64,000 nt of DNA. Source: Oncomelania hupensis (Eukaryota; Mollusca; Gastropoda; Littorinimorpha; Pomatiopsidae). Positions 1-38,753 of this stretch are shown here, piece by piece (positions within the stretch are counted from its first letter, which is position 1; each line of letters begins with the position of its first letter). Position numbers and translations under genes: made by a program. The stretch is taken from contig CM072514.1 in the NCBI GenBank assembly GCA_036898135.1, forward strand, positions 9,471,905 to 9,535,904, in the 5' to 3' direction. Under the pieces are notes generated by a model. That model had not been told where the DNA came from. It did no database searches and saw only the letters and a program-made list of their open reading frames with translations.

Positions 1-19
1 TATTATTATTTTTCTCATA

Positions 20-170
20 ACGCGCTTTTTCAGCTCAAGAGCTGCTCAAGGCGCTGGCCGATACAGGATTTAACACAAGACGCCCGAGGCGCCCACTTGC
101 GGCTTTGGGCGCACAGTGTGACGCTCAGACGACTGAGCACAGTCCTAGGCGACCGGGGATGGAGGCGAAG
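20..170 (-). repeat. SINE family 1 fragment (3' body)
   Basis: Contains the shared block AGCTCAAGAGCTGCTCAAGG followed by the CGCTGGCCGATACAGGAT and ACTGAGCACAGTCCT segments seen in the copies at 28.8 and 36.3 kb. The head is missing. Confidence 0.75.
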
Positions 171-244
171 GAAAAACTGTTCACTGAAACAATCATCACA
201 CTATTAGCAACAATAAGATGGCCAGTGCTCACAACCAATGTTTA

Positions 245-330
245 TGTCCCGGCCACCAGGAATCGAACCCGCAACGTTTGTAACTCGAGCTCGCCGCTCT
301 ACCAACTGAGTTATCCCGTTGCCCAGTTTT
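245..330 (-). repeat. tRNA-like SINE head
   Basis: On the minus strand, ATAACTCAGTTGGTAGAGCG (A box) and GGGTTCGATTCC (B box) are spaced as in tRNA genes. The anticodon arm does not fold well, so I read it as a SINE head. Confidence 0.5.
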
Positions 331-587
331 TGGGTAGATGTACAATGATCTTCCACCCGATGAGCTGAAGAAAGGTTCAGGATGCATGATTTATTTATTT
401 AGGTCATACTGACTGAACACAACAACGTTACGTGGCAATTTGTGCGGCAAAGAATTCTCGGGGTATCAATAAAATCCAAGGCGACTGAGAAATGGAAATG
501 TATCGATCGTCCAGCGCCTCGTCAAAACGCCATTTTAATATTTATAAGCACGATGTATTGTTATTTATTTGAATATTTAATCGTTCG

Positions 588-712
588 TATACCGCGCGTT
601 TCCAGCTGATCAACAACTGTTCAAGGCGCTGGTCGATGCAGGATCTAACTGGCGCCGCTCGAGGCACTCAATGGCAGCCTTTGGGCACATCCTCTGACGC
701 CCAGACTATCCT
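588..712 (-). repeat. SINE family 1 fragment
   Basis: Diverged copy of the family 1 body: TTCAAGGCGCTGGTCGATGC, then the CGCTCGAGGCACTCAATGGC region, ending at the CCTCTGACGCCCAGAC block. Confidence 0.65.
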
Positions 713-714
713 AT

Positions 715-1800
715 CCCAAAATAAAAAGATAATAAAATAAAAACCTGATCACGTCTTGGGTGCTGTCCGTTCTGCTATACGGCTGCGAGAGAGATAGACC
801 TCAACGGCAAAATTGGGAGGAAAAATAAAACGTATTTCAGGCTATTTAAATTATCATCGAAGTGCTTGCTATCGCACGATGTTGCAAATCACCTGGTTCG
901 AACAAGACCAACGAGTATGTCACGAACCTGGTCACGCCACCCGGCTGTAGGCCCTCAAGAACCTCTCCTTGTCATTGTGAAAAGAAGAAAGTTGGCGCGG
1001 TTCGGTCATGTCACCTACGCGGCACGACACGCTTGCAAAAAAACCCATTAAATTATGCAAGGAACAGGGTGGACAGAGGTAGGCGGCGATAAGGGCAAAG
1101 AAAAGTTGGACAGATAATGTCAGCACGTATTCTGGCTTATTATCTGTCCTGTGACGACACGAGTTTTCAGCACGTACTAGATTTATGCCAGTCACCTGGA
1201 TGTGTAGCAGCGTAATACTACAGATACAGATACAGATACAGATAGAGTTAGTTACATATCGTGCAGAGTTGCACATCTCTAGTGATATAGTGTACATAGT
1301 CGATCCGGCAGTTTCTTTTACTGCGTATGAAAGATTAGTATGCGTGGGTTTCACGTGTTTAACGCAAAGTGCATAATGCATAAATGGGGAAACTGGGTTA
1401 CTGAGCTCGACTCAAAACTGTCCTGTGTGCTGGTATGTGATTTAGTTAGCAGTCATTTTGGTTGCTTTTGCAAGCAGTCAGTCTTTTTGGACAGGAGTAA
1501 CTTTGTGACTGTGTGTCAGGTTAGAGTATGTTCTTCTGTAAGGGTAGATTGTTCGTTGTGTTTCGAACCACCCAAGGTCTTACGCTTTGGTCGGGACAAG
1601 AATGTATAAAAGTCTGTAGTGGGAGGACTGTAACCGCCATCTATTGGGAAGTAATAGATGTAGGGTTCTTTCTTAAGGCTGTGTGGCCCTTGATTGGGCA
1701 CCTGCCAAAGCTCAAATACTTCAGCAGTATTGAGATGCTCCAGTGCATAGCTAAGCATTTGCCAGAAAACGAACTTGTTACTCTCAACTATCTAACCAGT
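715..1800. other. intergenic, no gene recognised
   Basis: Only short unrelated frames on both strands. A small ACAGAT microsatellite lies at 1,219-1,246. Confidence 0.4.
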
Positions 1801-1804
1801 GTGT

Positions 1805-1875
1805 ATTGTACTGTGGTGTATCGGAGGAGTCCGCTGGACCTAAAGCAACAATAAATCAATCAATCAATCAAAAAA
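1805..1875 (+). repeat. 3' end of repeat family B with an (AATC)n tail
   Basis: GGAGTCCGCTGGACCTAAAG then CAACAATAAATCAATCAATC. It is the plus-strand version of the 3' end seen in the minus-oriented copies at 47.2, 50.7 and 52.2 kb. Confidence 0.65.
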
Positions 1876-1879
1876 CTGT

Positions 1880-3460
1880 GGTGTACTGTTGGTGTTGTGC
1901 TGTGTGTATGTGTCTGTGTATCACAAGCCGAGGACTAAAAGGAGATTATAAACCCTGCAATTCATTTCCTTAGTGGCTGTGCTCCAAGTCTGCGTACGTG
2001 AATGAATGATGGTGAATGAGGGGGAAAGGGATGTATTTTGATGAATAGTAGTTTGTTGATTTTTATATGATTTTAATATGATTTTCTTGGTTGAATATGT
2101 GTATGAATAATGTCGTTGCTGTTGTTGCCAAACCGGGGTCAAAGAGTGACAATGAAGTATGCATGTTAAAGAGAGAGAGAGAGAGAGGGGTGATGAATGT
2201 GAAGGAAGGGAGACAATGTACTGTGTTGGAGAGGGGTGATGAAGGTGATGAATATGAGGGAAGCGTGTTTGTATTATAGTGTGATAGAGATAATTGTGAA
2301 TGAAGGGAGATAATGTATTATAACATGGAGAGGGGTGATGAAGATGGAAGTGTGGATGAGATGAATCGGGATTGTGCGACTGGAAGTGCAGTTGTAATAA
2401 TTATGTATATTTATATAAACGGCTATGTGTCATGGAAGAGATAAATTCTAGAATTAAGAAGTGCATTGTGTTATTGAGATGCATGTATAAACAGGTCAAG
2501 ATGGCGGACGGCGGAAGGCGTATCCTGTTATGAAGTGTTTAAGTTTTTGTGGATGAACTAGTGAGACTCTTTATTTGTCCACAGTTTGGGCTTTCCACTT
2601 TTGCCATTGCTGTTGATCTTCTGTTTTGTCCACTGCTACTACGTTTCTACTTTTGCCATTACTTCTGCTTCTTCCACTGCTACCACTACTGTTATGCTAC
2701 TACCACTGGTATAATTCTACGATTCCTACGTGTCGCTGCTGTACCACTGTGCCGAGTGTACATCAGCACTAAGACCTCTGCCTTTGCCGCTGGGAGGTGT
2801 GGAAGTTGCCTGGCCTCGCCGCCACCACCGCCACTGGGTGTGGCCCTCCATCATCGCCTGGACCTGCCGTTGCTTCGGACGAGCTTTCAATCGGCTACAG
2901 GATCTCAGCTACACCGCACCCACACACATACAGATTCGCACTTCACACACCTAAAAACATATCTAGTGTAAATCACTTCCTTTATCTGTGTGATTAACTT
3001 GCTTTAGTTTACTCTGAGCTCAGTTATTAGATTGTAAGGTTACGAACAGTGATTCTGAACTGTAAAGCTAGCTTATTCAATGCGATTGAATTTTAAGATT
3101 TTCTGATCGTGGATTCAACTTGGAATTGTATTTATCTGAAATTTAATTGATTGTTACTATTGTTGCATATTGTTGTGGGCATTCTGTTTGTGTATAGTTC
3201 TGGGGTTTTCAGTTAGACAAAGGAGGTAATCGTTTAGTAAATACTGGGTTGGGGGTCTTGATAGGGGTTGAGGGTGGTTTAGTATCCCATTGTCCTGTGA
3301 GTGTGTGCGTCATTGTTGAATAAAAGTGTGTGATTGTTCATCTGGCATTTTGTGTTAGTTTTTTTTGTTCGAGTTTCTATCCTACCACTCGTTGCTTTGA
3401 GCTGAACGTCGCGGAACCCACTCGGGTGACGCGACACGTCCATTATATACTTTCATTGCA
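1880..3460. other. intergenic; GA-rich imperfect repeats, no gene recognised
   Basis: Imperfect repeats of GGAGAGGGGTGATGAA at 2,165-2,345. A TATATAAAC at about 2,412 and AATAAA at about 3,318 could belong to a solo LTR, but no paired copy is in the window. Confidence 0.35.
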
Positions 3461-3464
3461 ATTT

Positions 3465-3720
3465 TTTAATATTTGGATTTGATTTTTTACACTTTATTGT
3501 CCTTTTTTATCGGTAAATTTGGCGCGCCCAAACCTAACCTACCTAATATTAGTTGTGGTTTTGAAATTTTGCTAGGGGAGCAAACCGGAGTGCCTGGAGA
3601 CCACACACCCCCCTCCCCCCCCTTCTTCCCGAGACCTTGCCCGAGTCGAAAGTAAATAATATTCGGAGAAACATAACGCCCAGATGCTTGATCGATCCCA
3701 CACCTGTCAGGCGCCATTGG
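3465..3720 (-). repeat. SINE family 3 fragment
   Basis: Shares ACTTTATTGTCC, GGCGCGCCCAA, ATTTTGCTAGGGGAGCAAAC, ATATTCGGAGAAACATAACG and ATCCCACACCTGT with the longer copy at 61.7-62.1 kb. Confidence 0.65.
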
Positions 3721-4007
3721 GTGGTTACACTTTTGATAGCATTCAACCCCCACGATGATTTCTACTTTTGATACAGAAAGAATGTAACGTATTTGATTCA
3801 TGTGTTCATTTGAAATACGAACTTCACTTTGCTTGTAATTGAACTTAGGGGTATATAGCATAACATGGCACAACAACAGCATACTGCATGCAGGCTAGAA
3901 GCCTCTGAATGAGGGTCAGGGATCACTCCGTACCCTCGACCCACAGGTTTGACCGTCCACGTTAGTGGAGTACATAACCCTCTTGCTCAACGTACCCAAC
4001 TCAGAGG

Positions 4008-4079
4008 GGCCGGGTAGCTCAGTTGGTAGAGCGTCTTACTAGTAACCAAAAGGTACCTGGTTCGAATCCCGGATTGGCC
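4008..4079 (+). tRNA. tRNA-Thr(AGU)-like sequence, probably a pseudogene or SINE head
   Basis: GGCCGGGTAGCTCAGTTGG gives a good A box and D arm, and GGTTCGAATCC is a perfect B box. The loop CTAGTAA would carry anticodon AGU. The first four acceptor pairs form (GGCC/GGCC), but the rest are wobbles or mismatches and the anticodon stem does not pair, so a functional tRNA is unlikely. Confidence 0.4.
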
Positions 4080-4389
4080 AATGTGTGACCATATTATTTT
4101 CCCCTTACCATCAACTGGTTCGCTGGTGTCAGAATAATGTGACCAATAGTCGCCTATACGCTTCGGTGTCGTGTGACTATAATCTACAGTTTTTACCTAA
4201 CTTATTCTTGAAAGCATGGAGTGAATTGGCATTGACTATAGACAAATGGTTTTTTGGGAAGGGGTGGGGGAGTGTTTGGAGGTAAAGGAAATGATAACTC
4301 AAATAATAATCAATTCACGCGTACGAGAGACCAAGTATAAAATGTAACAAATTCTTGCCAATCGCTCGGTCAGTTATAATGTATGCGAT

Positions 4390-4700
4390 TGGACAAAATG
4401 ATGACCTGCTCACAGTGGTGATAAACGAAACTACGATGGATGGCCACGTCGCCAGAGCATCAGGCCTTGAAAAGACCATCCTGCGGAGAGCACAGCCACT
4501 TGTGGCTGTGATGCGGCGCTATATAAATCTACATTTATTATTATTATTTATTAAAGCACTGTGCATGGAGGCAGACGAAGAGGGAGACAGAAAAAGGGGT
4601 GGGAGGGCAACATTCGAGAATGGACTGGCTTGACACTGAGCGAAACCATGAGGGTTGCTGAGGACAGAGAAAGATGGAGTACGCTAGGATAGGATAGGAT
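4390..4700 (+). repeat. LINE (GGATA-tailed family) 3' fragment
   Basis: Matches the end of the reverse-transcriptase element seen fully at 55.8-57.8 kb: GACCTGCTCACAGTGGTGAT, then the REWTGL-type coding end, then (GGATA)n. It is broken at 4,494-4,555 by a small inserted hairpin-plus-tail sequence. Confidence 0.75.
4494..4555 (+). repeat. small insertion: perfect hairpin plus GCGCTATATAAAT tail
   Basis: CAGCCACTTGTGGCTG forms a 7-bp hairpin. It is followed by GCGCTATATAAATCTACATT and TTATT repeats, a tail shared with the L2-type LINE end at 43.5 kb. It interrupts the LINE coding end. Confidence 0.5.
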
Positions 4701-4737
4701 AGGAAATTTTTTATTTTTTTAAATCTATCTATAGGCT

Positions 4738-4800
4738 TAAATCCTATCCTATCCCGTAATCCGGAGGTCGTTGGGGGCACCACAGATGATCGTTTATAAA
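4738..4800 (-). repeat. inverted LINE 3' end facing the previous copy
   Basis: ATCCTATCCTATCCC, then a degraded GTAATCCGGAGGTCGTTGG and CACCACAGATGATCGTTTA: the antisense of the same (GGATA)n-tailed 3' end, placed tail-to-tail with the plus copy about 40 bases away. Confidence 0.7.
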
Positions 4801-4889
4801 ACTGTGCTTAAAAAAGGTACTTTCTAGTGAGGACTTGAACAGTTCATAAAACAATCCCGTATGGACAACTGTTATTGTATTATGTGTAT

Positions 4890-5045
4890 TATAGCGCTTT
4901 TCCAGCTCAAGGGCTGCTCAAGGCGCTGGACAGGAACTAACTCAAGCCGCCCATTTGCTTCCTTAGATGCATCATCCGATGCTCAGACTACTGAGCACAG
5001 TCCTGAACAACTGATAAAAGGGGAGAGGGGACCTAGTGCTTGCTG
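4890..5045 (-). repeat. SINE family 1 fragment
   Basis: TATAGCGCTTTTCCAGCTCA, GGCTGCTCAAGGCGCTGG and CTACTGAGCACAGTCCTGAA identify family 1. Confidence 0.75.
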
Positions 5046-5049
5046 GGTG

Positions 5050-7300
5050 TAGGCCTACAGTTCCTATAAAACACTGAACGCTAACGCTGGGTGTACAGTT
5101 CCTATAAAACACTAAACGCTAACAGCAGGAATTCGCTGCAAGATGGATGGAAAGAAGCAGGCTATGCGCCTCTTGAAGAACTGTTCCACAGGATAACCCT
5201 CAGCAAGGCAATGGCCATTCAAAGTGACTCCACCCACCCATTGTCCGTCTTTATTATTTTGAACTTCAGCCCTCTCATGGGCGGTTTTGTTGTGCTCGCT
5301 CTAGAACCCAGCGTTACCGATGTATTTTATCCCTACAGCAATCAAAATTCTAAATGAGCATTCAACTAAAATTATATGATTAGTGCCTTGCCTTGCTGCA
5401 GTCTCCAACTACATTGCTGCTCTAAATTAATGCCCATGTTGTGTGTTGGGTCGTATTACTACACAGGACACCTACGCCGTGTGTAGCCGGAGTGTGGGTG
5501 TTGAGTGCTTGATGTCCGTCCCGTTATGTGGTGGTCGGTGTTTTTGTACTGAATTGGTTCCCTTTGCTGCGATTTGTGATATTTTATTAACTTACGTTTT
5601 AACTTTTGGTTGTGCAATAATAAATGCATTCCTGACATTGTATTTTAATACATTTGTTAATAACAAACATTTTAATTAGGGCATACGGATGTGTTAGTGG
5701 TGTACAAGATATTTGTGGGTAAAAAAAATAAGTGAATCTCTAAGATTAATATTTATTGATATACAGTTGTTTTTTTTTTGTTATTTTTTTGTTTAAAGAC
5801 ACGTTTTCTATTTTTTATGCTTTATTTTAACCTACACTACACCATTATTTGGCATCCTATTTACACGTCATGGGTAGAGAACTTTTACATATGACGCAAA
5901 GAAGGAGCGTCACAGATTATTCCTATTAGAACGCCGTGTGAAGAAAGGTCGATGCATAGAACCTTGTGGGTGGAGGCTTGACCGCAGGACCACGCGTCAG
6001 TCCACGATGTGCAAAGACTGGTTTTGCAAATTTCACCTAAAAAGATGTGCCTCCCATGAATTTCAACACCTGAACACTAAAGTTGATATCCCTAACATTT
6101 CTTTAAATACAATTTTAAAAAAAGGTGTAAAAGATACACGTACGCGCGTACGCACTCATATTACAGTGGTCAAAAAGGTCAAATGAAAGCGTACTGTACA
6201 AGTTATAATCTTTCTCAGGCGCATACTTGACTGAGAAGTTTGAACACATGTGGAAGATCATCGTGGGAAGGGTCGTCCTTGAGGGTCCTGTTGTGGAATG
6301 CTTTAGAACGTATTTGAAGTTCTGTATTGTGCTAGTTCATACAGGCCTCTATACTTGTTCATAGCCTCTGTTTACACATGTTGAAAGAAGAAATACCATG
6401 TTTTAACATATTTATGTAATTGATAATCTCTCTCTCTCTCTGTGTATGTGTGTGTGTGAGAGAGAGAAAGAGAGAGTGAGAGAGGGAGATGTAGTCTAGT
6501 ATACGACATATATGTAGGCTGTTGGCACACAATTTAACTTCATGTCATTTGTATTACTTCAAACACATCTTTTGCAGGACTGGAGATGTTCTCCATTTGG
6601 CTGCAATCACCTCTCTCTAACTCACTTGGTATCCCTGACAAAAAGAATATGAGAGGGAAAACAAATCCTTACAACTAAAAACAAATATAAATGACGTAAA
6701 ATTTAATTGTAATAAATGCAACTGCACAATCGTGGACATTATACCGTGTTTTACATCACGGGACAATAACAATTTTATAGTCAGGAAACGGTCACATAAG
6801 GTAAAGGTAGTCCCATAGCCTTGTGGCCGTAGGGGAGCGTGATGTTGGAGATCACACTTATCTTGGGCCAGCGTAATGAGGGTGATGCCCATCTCTCTCC
6901 CTCGCTGCTTTACCTTCCCCAACCTTAAGTGAGTAGGTACTCAATCACAGTCAAGTCAAATGGGGGCGTTGTTATTTGTCGCTTCACGTTTTGCGGTCAC
7001 CCATCCAAGTGCTAACCACACTGGATGGTGCTTAAATTACGACACAGTAGCGAGTGCTCCAACCACTGCGCTATCCGACCCCCAAGTCACATACTCAAAT
7101 GAAAAGAAGCGATATCAGCTCTAGCTCATTGAGAAATATTGACTGGCTATTTATTAGACTATATATGCACAGCAAGCATACCTGTCATACAAGCATAGTG
7201 GGTTTCGTATCACCCGTCATCGCCAAGGTGGCACTCCCAGACAGCATTCCCAAGATGAAAGGGAAAGACCAGGATCTGTGGTGCTGCTACCTTCTCAACA
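5050..7300. other. intergenic, no gene recognised
   Basis: Short frames only. A TC/TG/AG microsatellite lies at about 6,427-6,488. A minus-strand ATAGCGCAGTGGTTGG A-box-like motif at about 7,055-7,075 may be a SINE head. Confidence 0.35.
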
Positions 7301-7304
7301 AACT

Positions 7305-7520
7305 ATCTTATCCTATCCTATCCGGCCCATAACTCGAAAGTCGTTGGGGCACCACAGATGACCGTTTAACCAGCGTACTCTTTCTCTGTCCTCAGCAACC
7401 CTCATGGCTTTAATCAATGTCAAGCCAGTCCATTCTCGAATGTTGTCCTCCCACCCCTTTTTGTATCTCGATCTTCTTCTGCCTCCTTGCACCGTGTCTT
7501 GCAGGATAGTCTTTGCAAGG
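7305..7520 (-). repeat. LINE (GGATA-tailed family) 3' fragment
   Basis: Antisense of the family end: TATCCTATCC tail, CATAACTCGAAAGTCGTTGG, and the coding end (DNIREWTGL in the minus frame). Confidence 0.75.
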
Positions 7521-7524
7521 CCTG

Positions 7525-8080
7525 CTTGGTAAAAATGTGATGCACTGTGAAGTTTTCTACCCATTACGTGTAGTAAAGGTTAAATCTATTCAAATGCCAC
7601 ACAAATGGCAATACATAACTCCTTTGTTGGTGACAAAAAGATCTGTTGCATCAAACTGAATGGAATATTCCACTCCAGTAGCTGGCACTCATGCGTCTAG
7701 GACATGGACGTCAGGATCTTTAAAGTGCCTGCGATGGACAGCATGCATTCACAGACTAAATCTTGGTTCGTACTCTCATCTGCAGGATTATGAAGCGCTC
7801 CACCAGTGTATCAGGGTAACTATTTTTAGCACTGTAGTCTGTTGACCATCTGCAAACCACTATCTGCACTGTCATGACTCAACATACAATGTTTGAGCTG
7901 TCTGTCTCTTCGCTTACAACACTGAAGCCAACTGTTTAACATCAAAAGCTGTGCATCATATCCACATCTTACAAACAGATAATCAACACCACACTGTGCT
8001 TGTAGCAAACAAAAAAAACAACAGCAACTTTATTTATATCAGTTCATAATCACAATTCATATCTCTCATAATTATCCATT
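7525..8080. other. intergenic, no gene recognised
   Basis: The segment 7,665-7,810 (AGGACATGGACGTCAGGATC, CATGCATTCACAGACTAAAT) resembles the middle of SINE family 1. The rest is unassigned. Confidence 0.35.
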
Positions 8081-8084
8081 AGAT

Positions 8085-8487
8085 AGTTACTCGTTGCTTA
8101 CAGGGTCCAGCAAACTGCAACGAACCGAATCAGGACCATAAAATCAAGACCACAACTTGACTGAAAGAGGACTCACCCCTGATCCGCATAAAAGATCTGC
8201 TGAAACAACCCCAGGCATTCCACCAGCCGGTTACTGTACAATAAAGGCATCTCATGCAGGGGACACTGAGGCTATACTCTAATTTATCAAACCCCGTTTA
8301 ACAAAACAAAATTGAATACAAACATCATTATAAAATATCAACAAAACACATACATATTCAATATTTTAATTTCACGTCTGTTCACAACAATGTGATTTTA
8401 GACAACAAAAAAGTATGAAAATAAAATAAAATAAAATAATGTATTAAGTGAATTAAAAGAATAAATAAAATTAAAAAATTAAAAACA

Positions 8488-8519
<32 letters not shown>

Positions 8520-9115
8520 CAATAACAATATAATTATAAGTAATAATTTAATTTAATTTAATCAAAATTAACAATAACATATCAACGTTCTTCAAAATTA
8601 TAATATCTTATATAAGTCTGTTTTCATAATGATACCAGCAATGTCACATATTTCTGTACCATATAAAATGGTTTTAGTGTCATCCTGTGCTGATAATATA
8701 ATTCCCTGTTGTTTGTATAATGGTGTTAAAACAGTACATTCAAACAGTAAATGATTTAAAGAGACGATCCCTTTACATATACAATTACATATACATACAT
8801 ATAAAATGCATACATTGCTAAATAACATCATAAGAAGCCCTAGTGACCATTTGGCAGAAAGCGTCCAATATTCCTAAACCGATACAACAAATCTCACACA
8901 CAAATGAGGAGTTTTGTCCTGGAAGAGTTTTCAAGAAAAAGGGTAGGTGACTGATCTAGCGAAGAAGAAGATAGTATAGTAGATTGATAGAACACAGCAG
9001 GAATGAGAAAGAACAAATGAGAAAGACGGCGACAGTGGGAATTTAAAGCACTAAATTTCCAGAAAGTGGGGATACTATTTGTACAGAAACCCCCCGACAC
9101 CTCCACAGGGGGAAA
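8085..9115 (-). repeat. repeat family B copy, minus orientation
   Basis: Shares CATAAAAGATCTGCTGAAAC, ATAGGAAGCCCTAGTGACCA-type, AGAGTTTTCAAGAAAAAG and TTTAAAGCACTAAATTTCCA blocks with 47.2, 50.7 and 62.6 kb. Ends at a GC hairpin (CCCCC...GGGGG). Contains an AAT-rich low-complexity stretch at 8,430-8,580. Confidence 0.75.
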
Positions 9116-9247
9116 GTATACATTCAAAACTTGCCAATCCACTAATACATTATCACGATGCTTTGCTTCTTTTATTTTGTAATCATTGTCTTACAATGAA
9201 CTGTTTCTGTACAATATTTTATTTATTTTATTCATTTCACCTTTCTT

Positions 9248-9500
9248 ACATAGCACGCTTTCTCAGCTCAAAAGCCGCTCACTTGCAACCTCTGGGTGCA
9301 CAGTCCAACGCCCAGACAGCTGAGGGATGGGGAGAAGGGACCTAGTGCAGGCCGGGAGTATTTGTGTAGATGGCACTCACCACCATCTAGGACATGAGCA
9401 TCAGGATCTTTAAATTCCATGCGGCAGAATGCGTTTGTGCACAGACTAGACCAAGTACCTTGGTTTATACACTCATCCATAGAAGTAGGGGTGCAGTGTT
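9248..9500 (-). repeat. SINE family 1 fragment
   Basis: AGCACGCTTTCTCAGCTCAA, CCAGACAGCTGAGGGATGGG, then the middle block AGGACATGAGCATCAGGATC and the CAGACTAGACC block. Confidence 0.7.
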
Positions 9501-9504
9501 TCGG

Positions 9505-10165
9505 GGTAATTGTTATTATTTTCTGTAGTTGAACATGTACTGCAGGCTATCAACAAGCTTTGAGCCACTGTCTGTACAGGCTGCAGTGCTAACACCGCCT
9601 GACATTGGAGTACACTGCTTACACCACTGAGCTCACTCGCTCCCCAATCAGCACAAACCTAAAACATACAAAGTCCTTAGTGTGGCTGGGGGTGTATTTA
9701 ATATCCCATTAGGCACGGCAGCCAGGCTATAGTATTTGTCGCTGCCAGTGCGGGAATCTCTTTCCGCTGGAACAGATTTTCATAAAAATGTGCGTCAATC
9801 ACTGTACCAACAACTCTCCAATTAATGACTAATTAACTAACCCCAATTAAAATTGCATTAATGTTGGAACAGGCAAGAGCTTTTTTTGGTTGTTGAATTT
9901 CTTTATTTTCCTTTTTCCCCATTATGTGTATTTGGGCGTCTGCTTCTTGAAACATCTTGAGTTTTTAACGCACATCAATACTTAGCTGGTATGCTTTATA
10001 CAGATTACGCTTTTACAAAACTACAGTTCGTTTGTTCAATGTATTGTGATTGTTTTGTTTTGTATCTATCACTCATGCAAAATATTCACACCAAATTCCA
10101 TCACATATTAGATCGCCGCGCTCCGAGTTGGATTGAAGAAAAAGTGCACGATAGCATCATTAATT
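9505..10165. other. intergenic, no gene recognised
   Basis: AT-rich unassigned sequence without coding signal. Confidence 0.35.
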
Positions 10166-10169
10166 ATTA

Positions 10170-10445
10170 TTATTATACAGGATGCTATAATGCGCTTTTT
10201 CTTCCATGGACCTCAAAGCACAGTGGGCTAAAGATAACGCTATTACAGAAGTGGGAATAGAAATCAATTTTTAAATGTTAGATTGACTGCATCATATACC
10301 ATTGTTGAAGGAAGGGAGGACACTCCCAATGTCCTGAAAAGTCTAGTACCTAAGTCATGTTAGTTCGTCCAGCATGGGGGTCCAAACCTGTGACCATCAG
10401 CATAGCAAACCAGCTCATTATCACTGAGCTACCAGTTATTATTAT
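10170..10445 (-). repeat. SINE family 2 copy
   Basis: Shares ATGCGCTTTTTCTTCCATGG, ATTACAGAAGTGGGAATAGA and AATGTCCTGAAAAGTCT with copies at 13.3 and 19.8 kb. On the minus strand a tRNA-like head (GGTAGCTCAGTGATAATGAG) lies at its upstream end. Confidence 0.6.
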
Positions 10446-10449
10446 ATAC

Positions 10450-11250
10450 AGGTAAGTAAATCATCCATTCAACAAGTTGGGAATCTTAATTCCGATACAT
10501 CAGCTCAGTATCACAGCCTGGAACTCTAATCCTTCCCACAGCATGAAAGTGTAACAAGTCTGTCGTAGTAACAAGAGCGAGCGCACACAATTTTGTGCAA
10601 TAAAAATGCTCAGCACCAGTTTGGATGAAATCCAGAATCTATCTTTTACATATTATTGACTAATGTTACCTACCACCAAAGATCAAACGTGCTGAGACCA
10701 AACTTTCCATCTGAGGGCGGTGTATGTACAGTCTCAAAAGATCTGCCTGAGCTTGTATCGTAGTATACATTATTTAGTACTACCATATGGTCTGTTCTCA
10801 GACTGCATCGGACCTGCTTTTTTGTTTCCAATACTGTGCCTGCTTGAACGCACAGACAAAAATCGGAATTCTGGCTTTTGGGCACTGCCACATGCACCCA
10901 TGATAATGTCAAATCCACAACTGGATGCGTTAAAAAAGTTACTTCAGCAATTTATCAACATTGACACAAATCAATTCTCACTGAATATAACATCAGGATT
11001 AAAAATGTGTGTGCGTGTGTGTGTATGTATGTATGTTGGTGTGATTGTGTGTGCGTTAAGGTGTGTGATTATATGTGTGTGTTGGGAGGGGGTGCGCGCA
11101 TGTGTGTGTGTATGTGTGTGTGTGTGCACGTGCGTGTGTATTAAACGACTGCCTATCAATGGAGCATTTCAGCTATTATAGGATCGTAGTCCAAGGAACA
11201 GCAAAATTTCAAACAGTAAAAACATGTGACTAAAACTATTATTCTTATTG
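10450..11250. other. downstream flank and probable 3' UTR of ATRIP
   Basis: No coding signal. A GT-rich microsatellite occupies 11,003-11,142, which reads CA in the sense of ATRIP. Confidence 0.4.
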
Positions 11251-11251
11251 G

Positions 11252-38655
<27,404 letters not shown>

Positions 38656-38753
38656 GTGCTGTTTTATTTTAGTCTCAGACTATACCAATGAACTTGAAGT
38701 CTTCAGCCATTTGAAGATCATGCCAAATCCATAGAAATTGAACATGTCTGCAT
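38656..38753 (-). other. ATRIP: ATRIP 5' leader carried on the first coding exon, with two small uORFs
   Basis: A strong acceptor (TTTTTCTTCCAG) ends at 38,754, so the exon probably extends from 38,753 into the coding start. It holds an ATG at 38,745 opening a 21-codon frame that stops at 38,680, and an overlapping 11-codon frame (MAEDFKFIGIV). Both end before the main ATG. A spliced non-coding first exon is likely at about 39,592 and above, where CCTCT|GTAAGT is a perfect donor. Confidence 0.55.

Noticed and set aside
245..330. A functional tRNA gene on the minus strand
   Set aside because: A and B boxes are good but acceptor and anticodon stems do not fold. More likely a SINE head.
2400..3440. 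Possible solo LTR (TATATAAAC near 2,412, AATAAA near 3,318, GAACCCACTCGGGTGACGCG near 3,413)
   Set aside because: No second LTR, target duplication or second copy in the window. Kept only as a note.
10720..11181. 153-codon plus-strand ORF
   Set aside because: Half of it is translation of a GT microsatellite, and the rest overlaps the ATRIP 3' flank without any family match.
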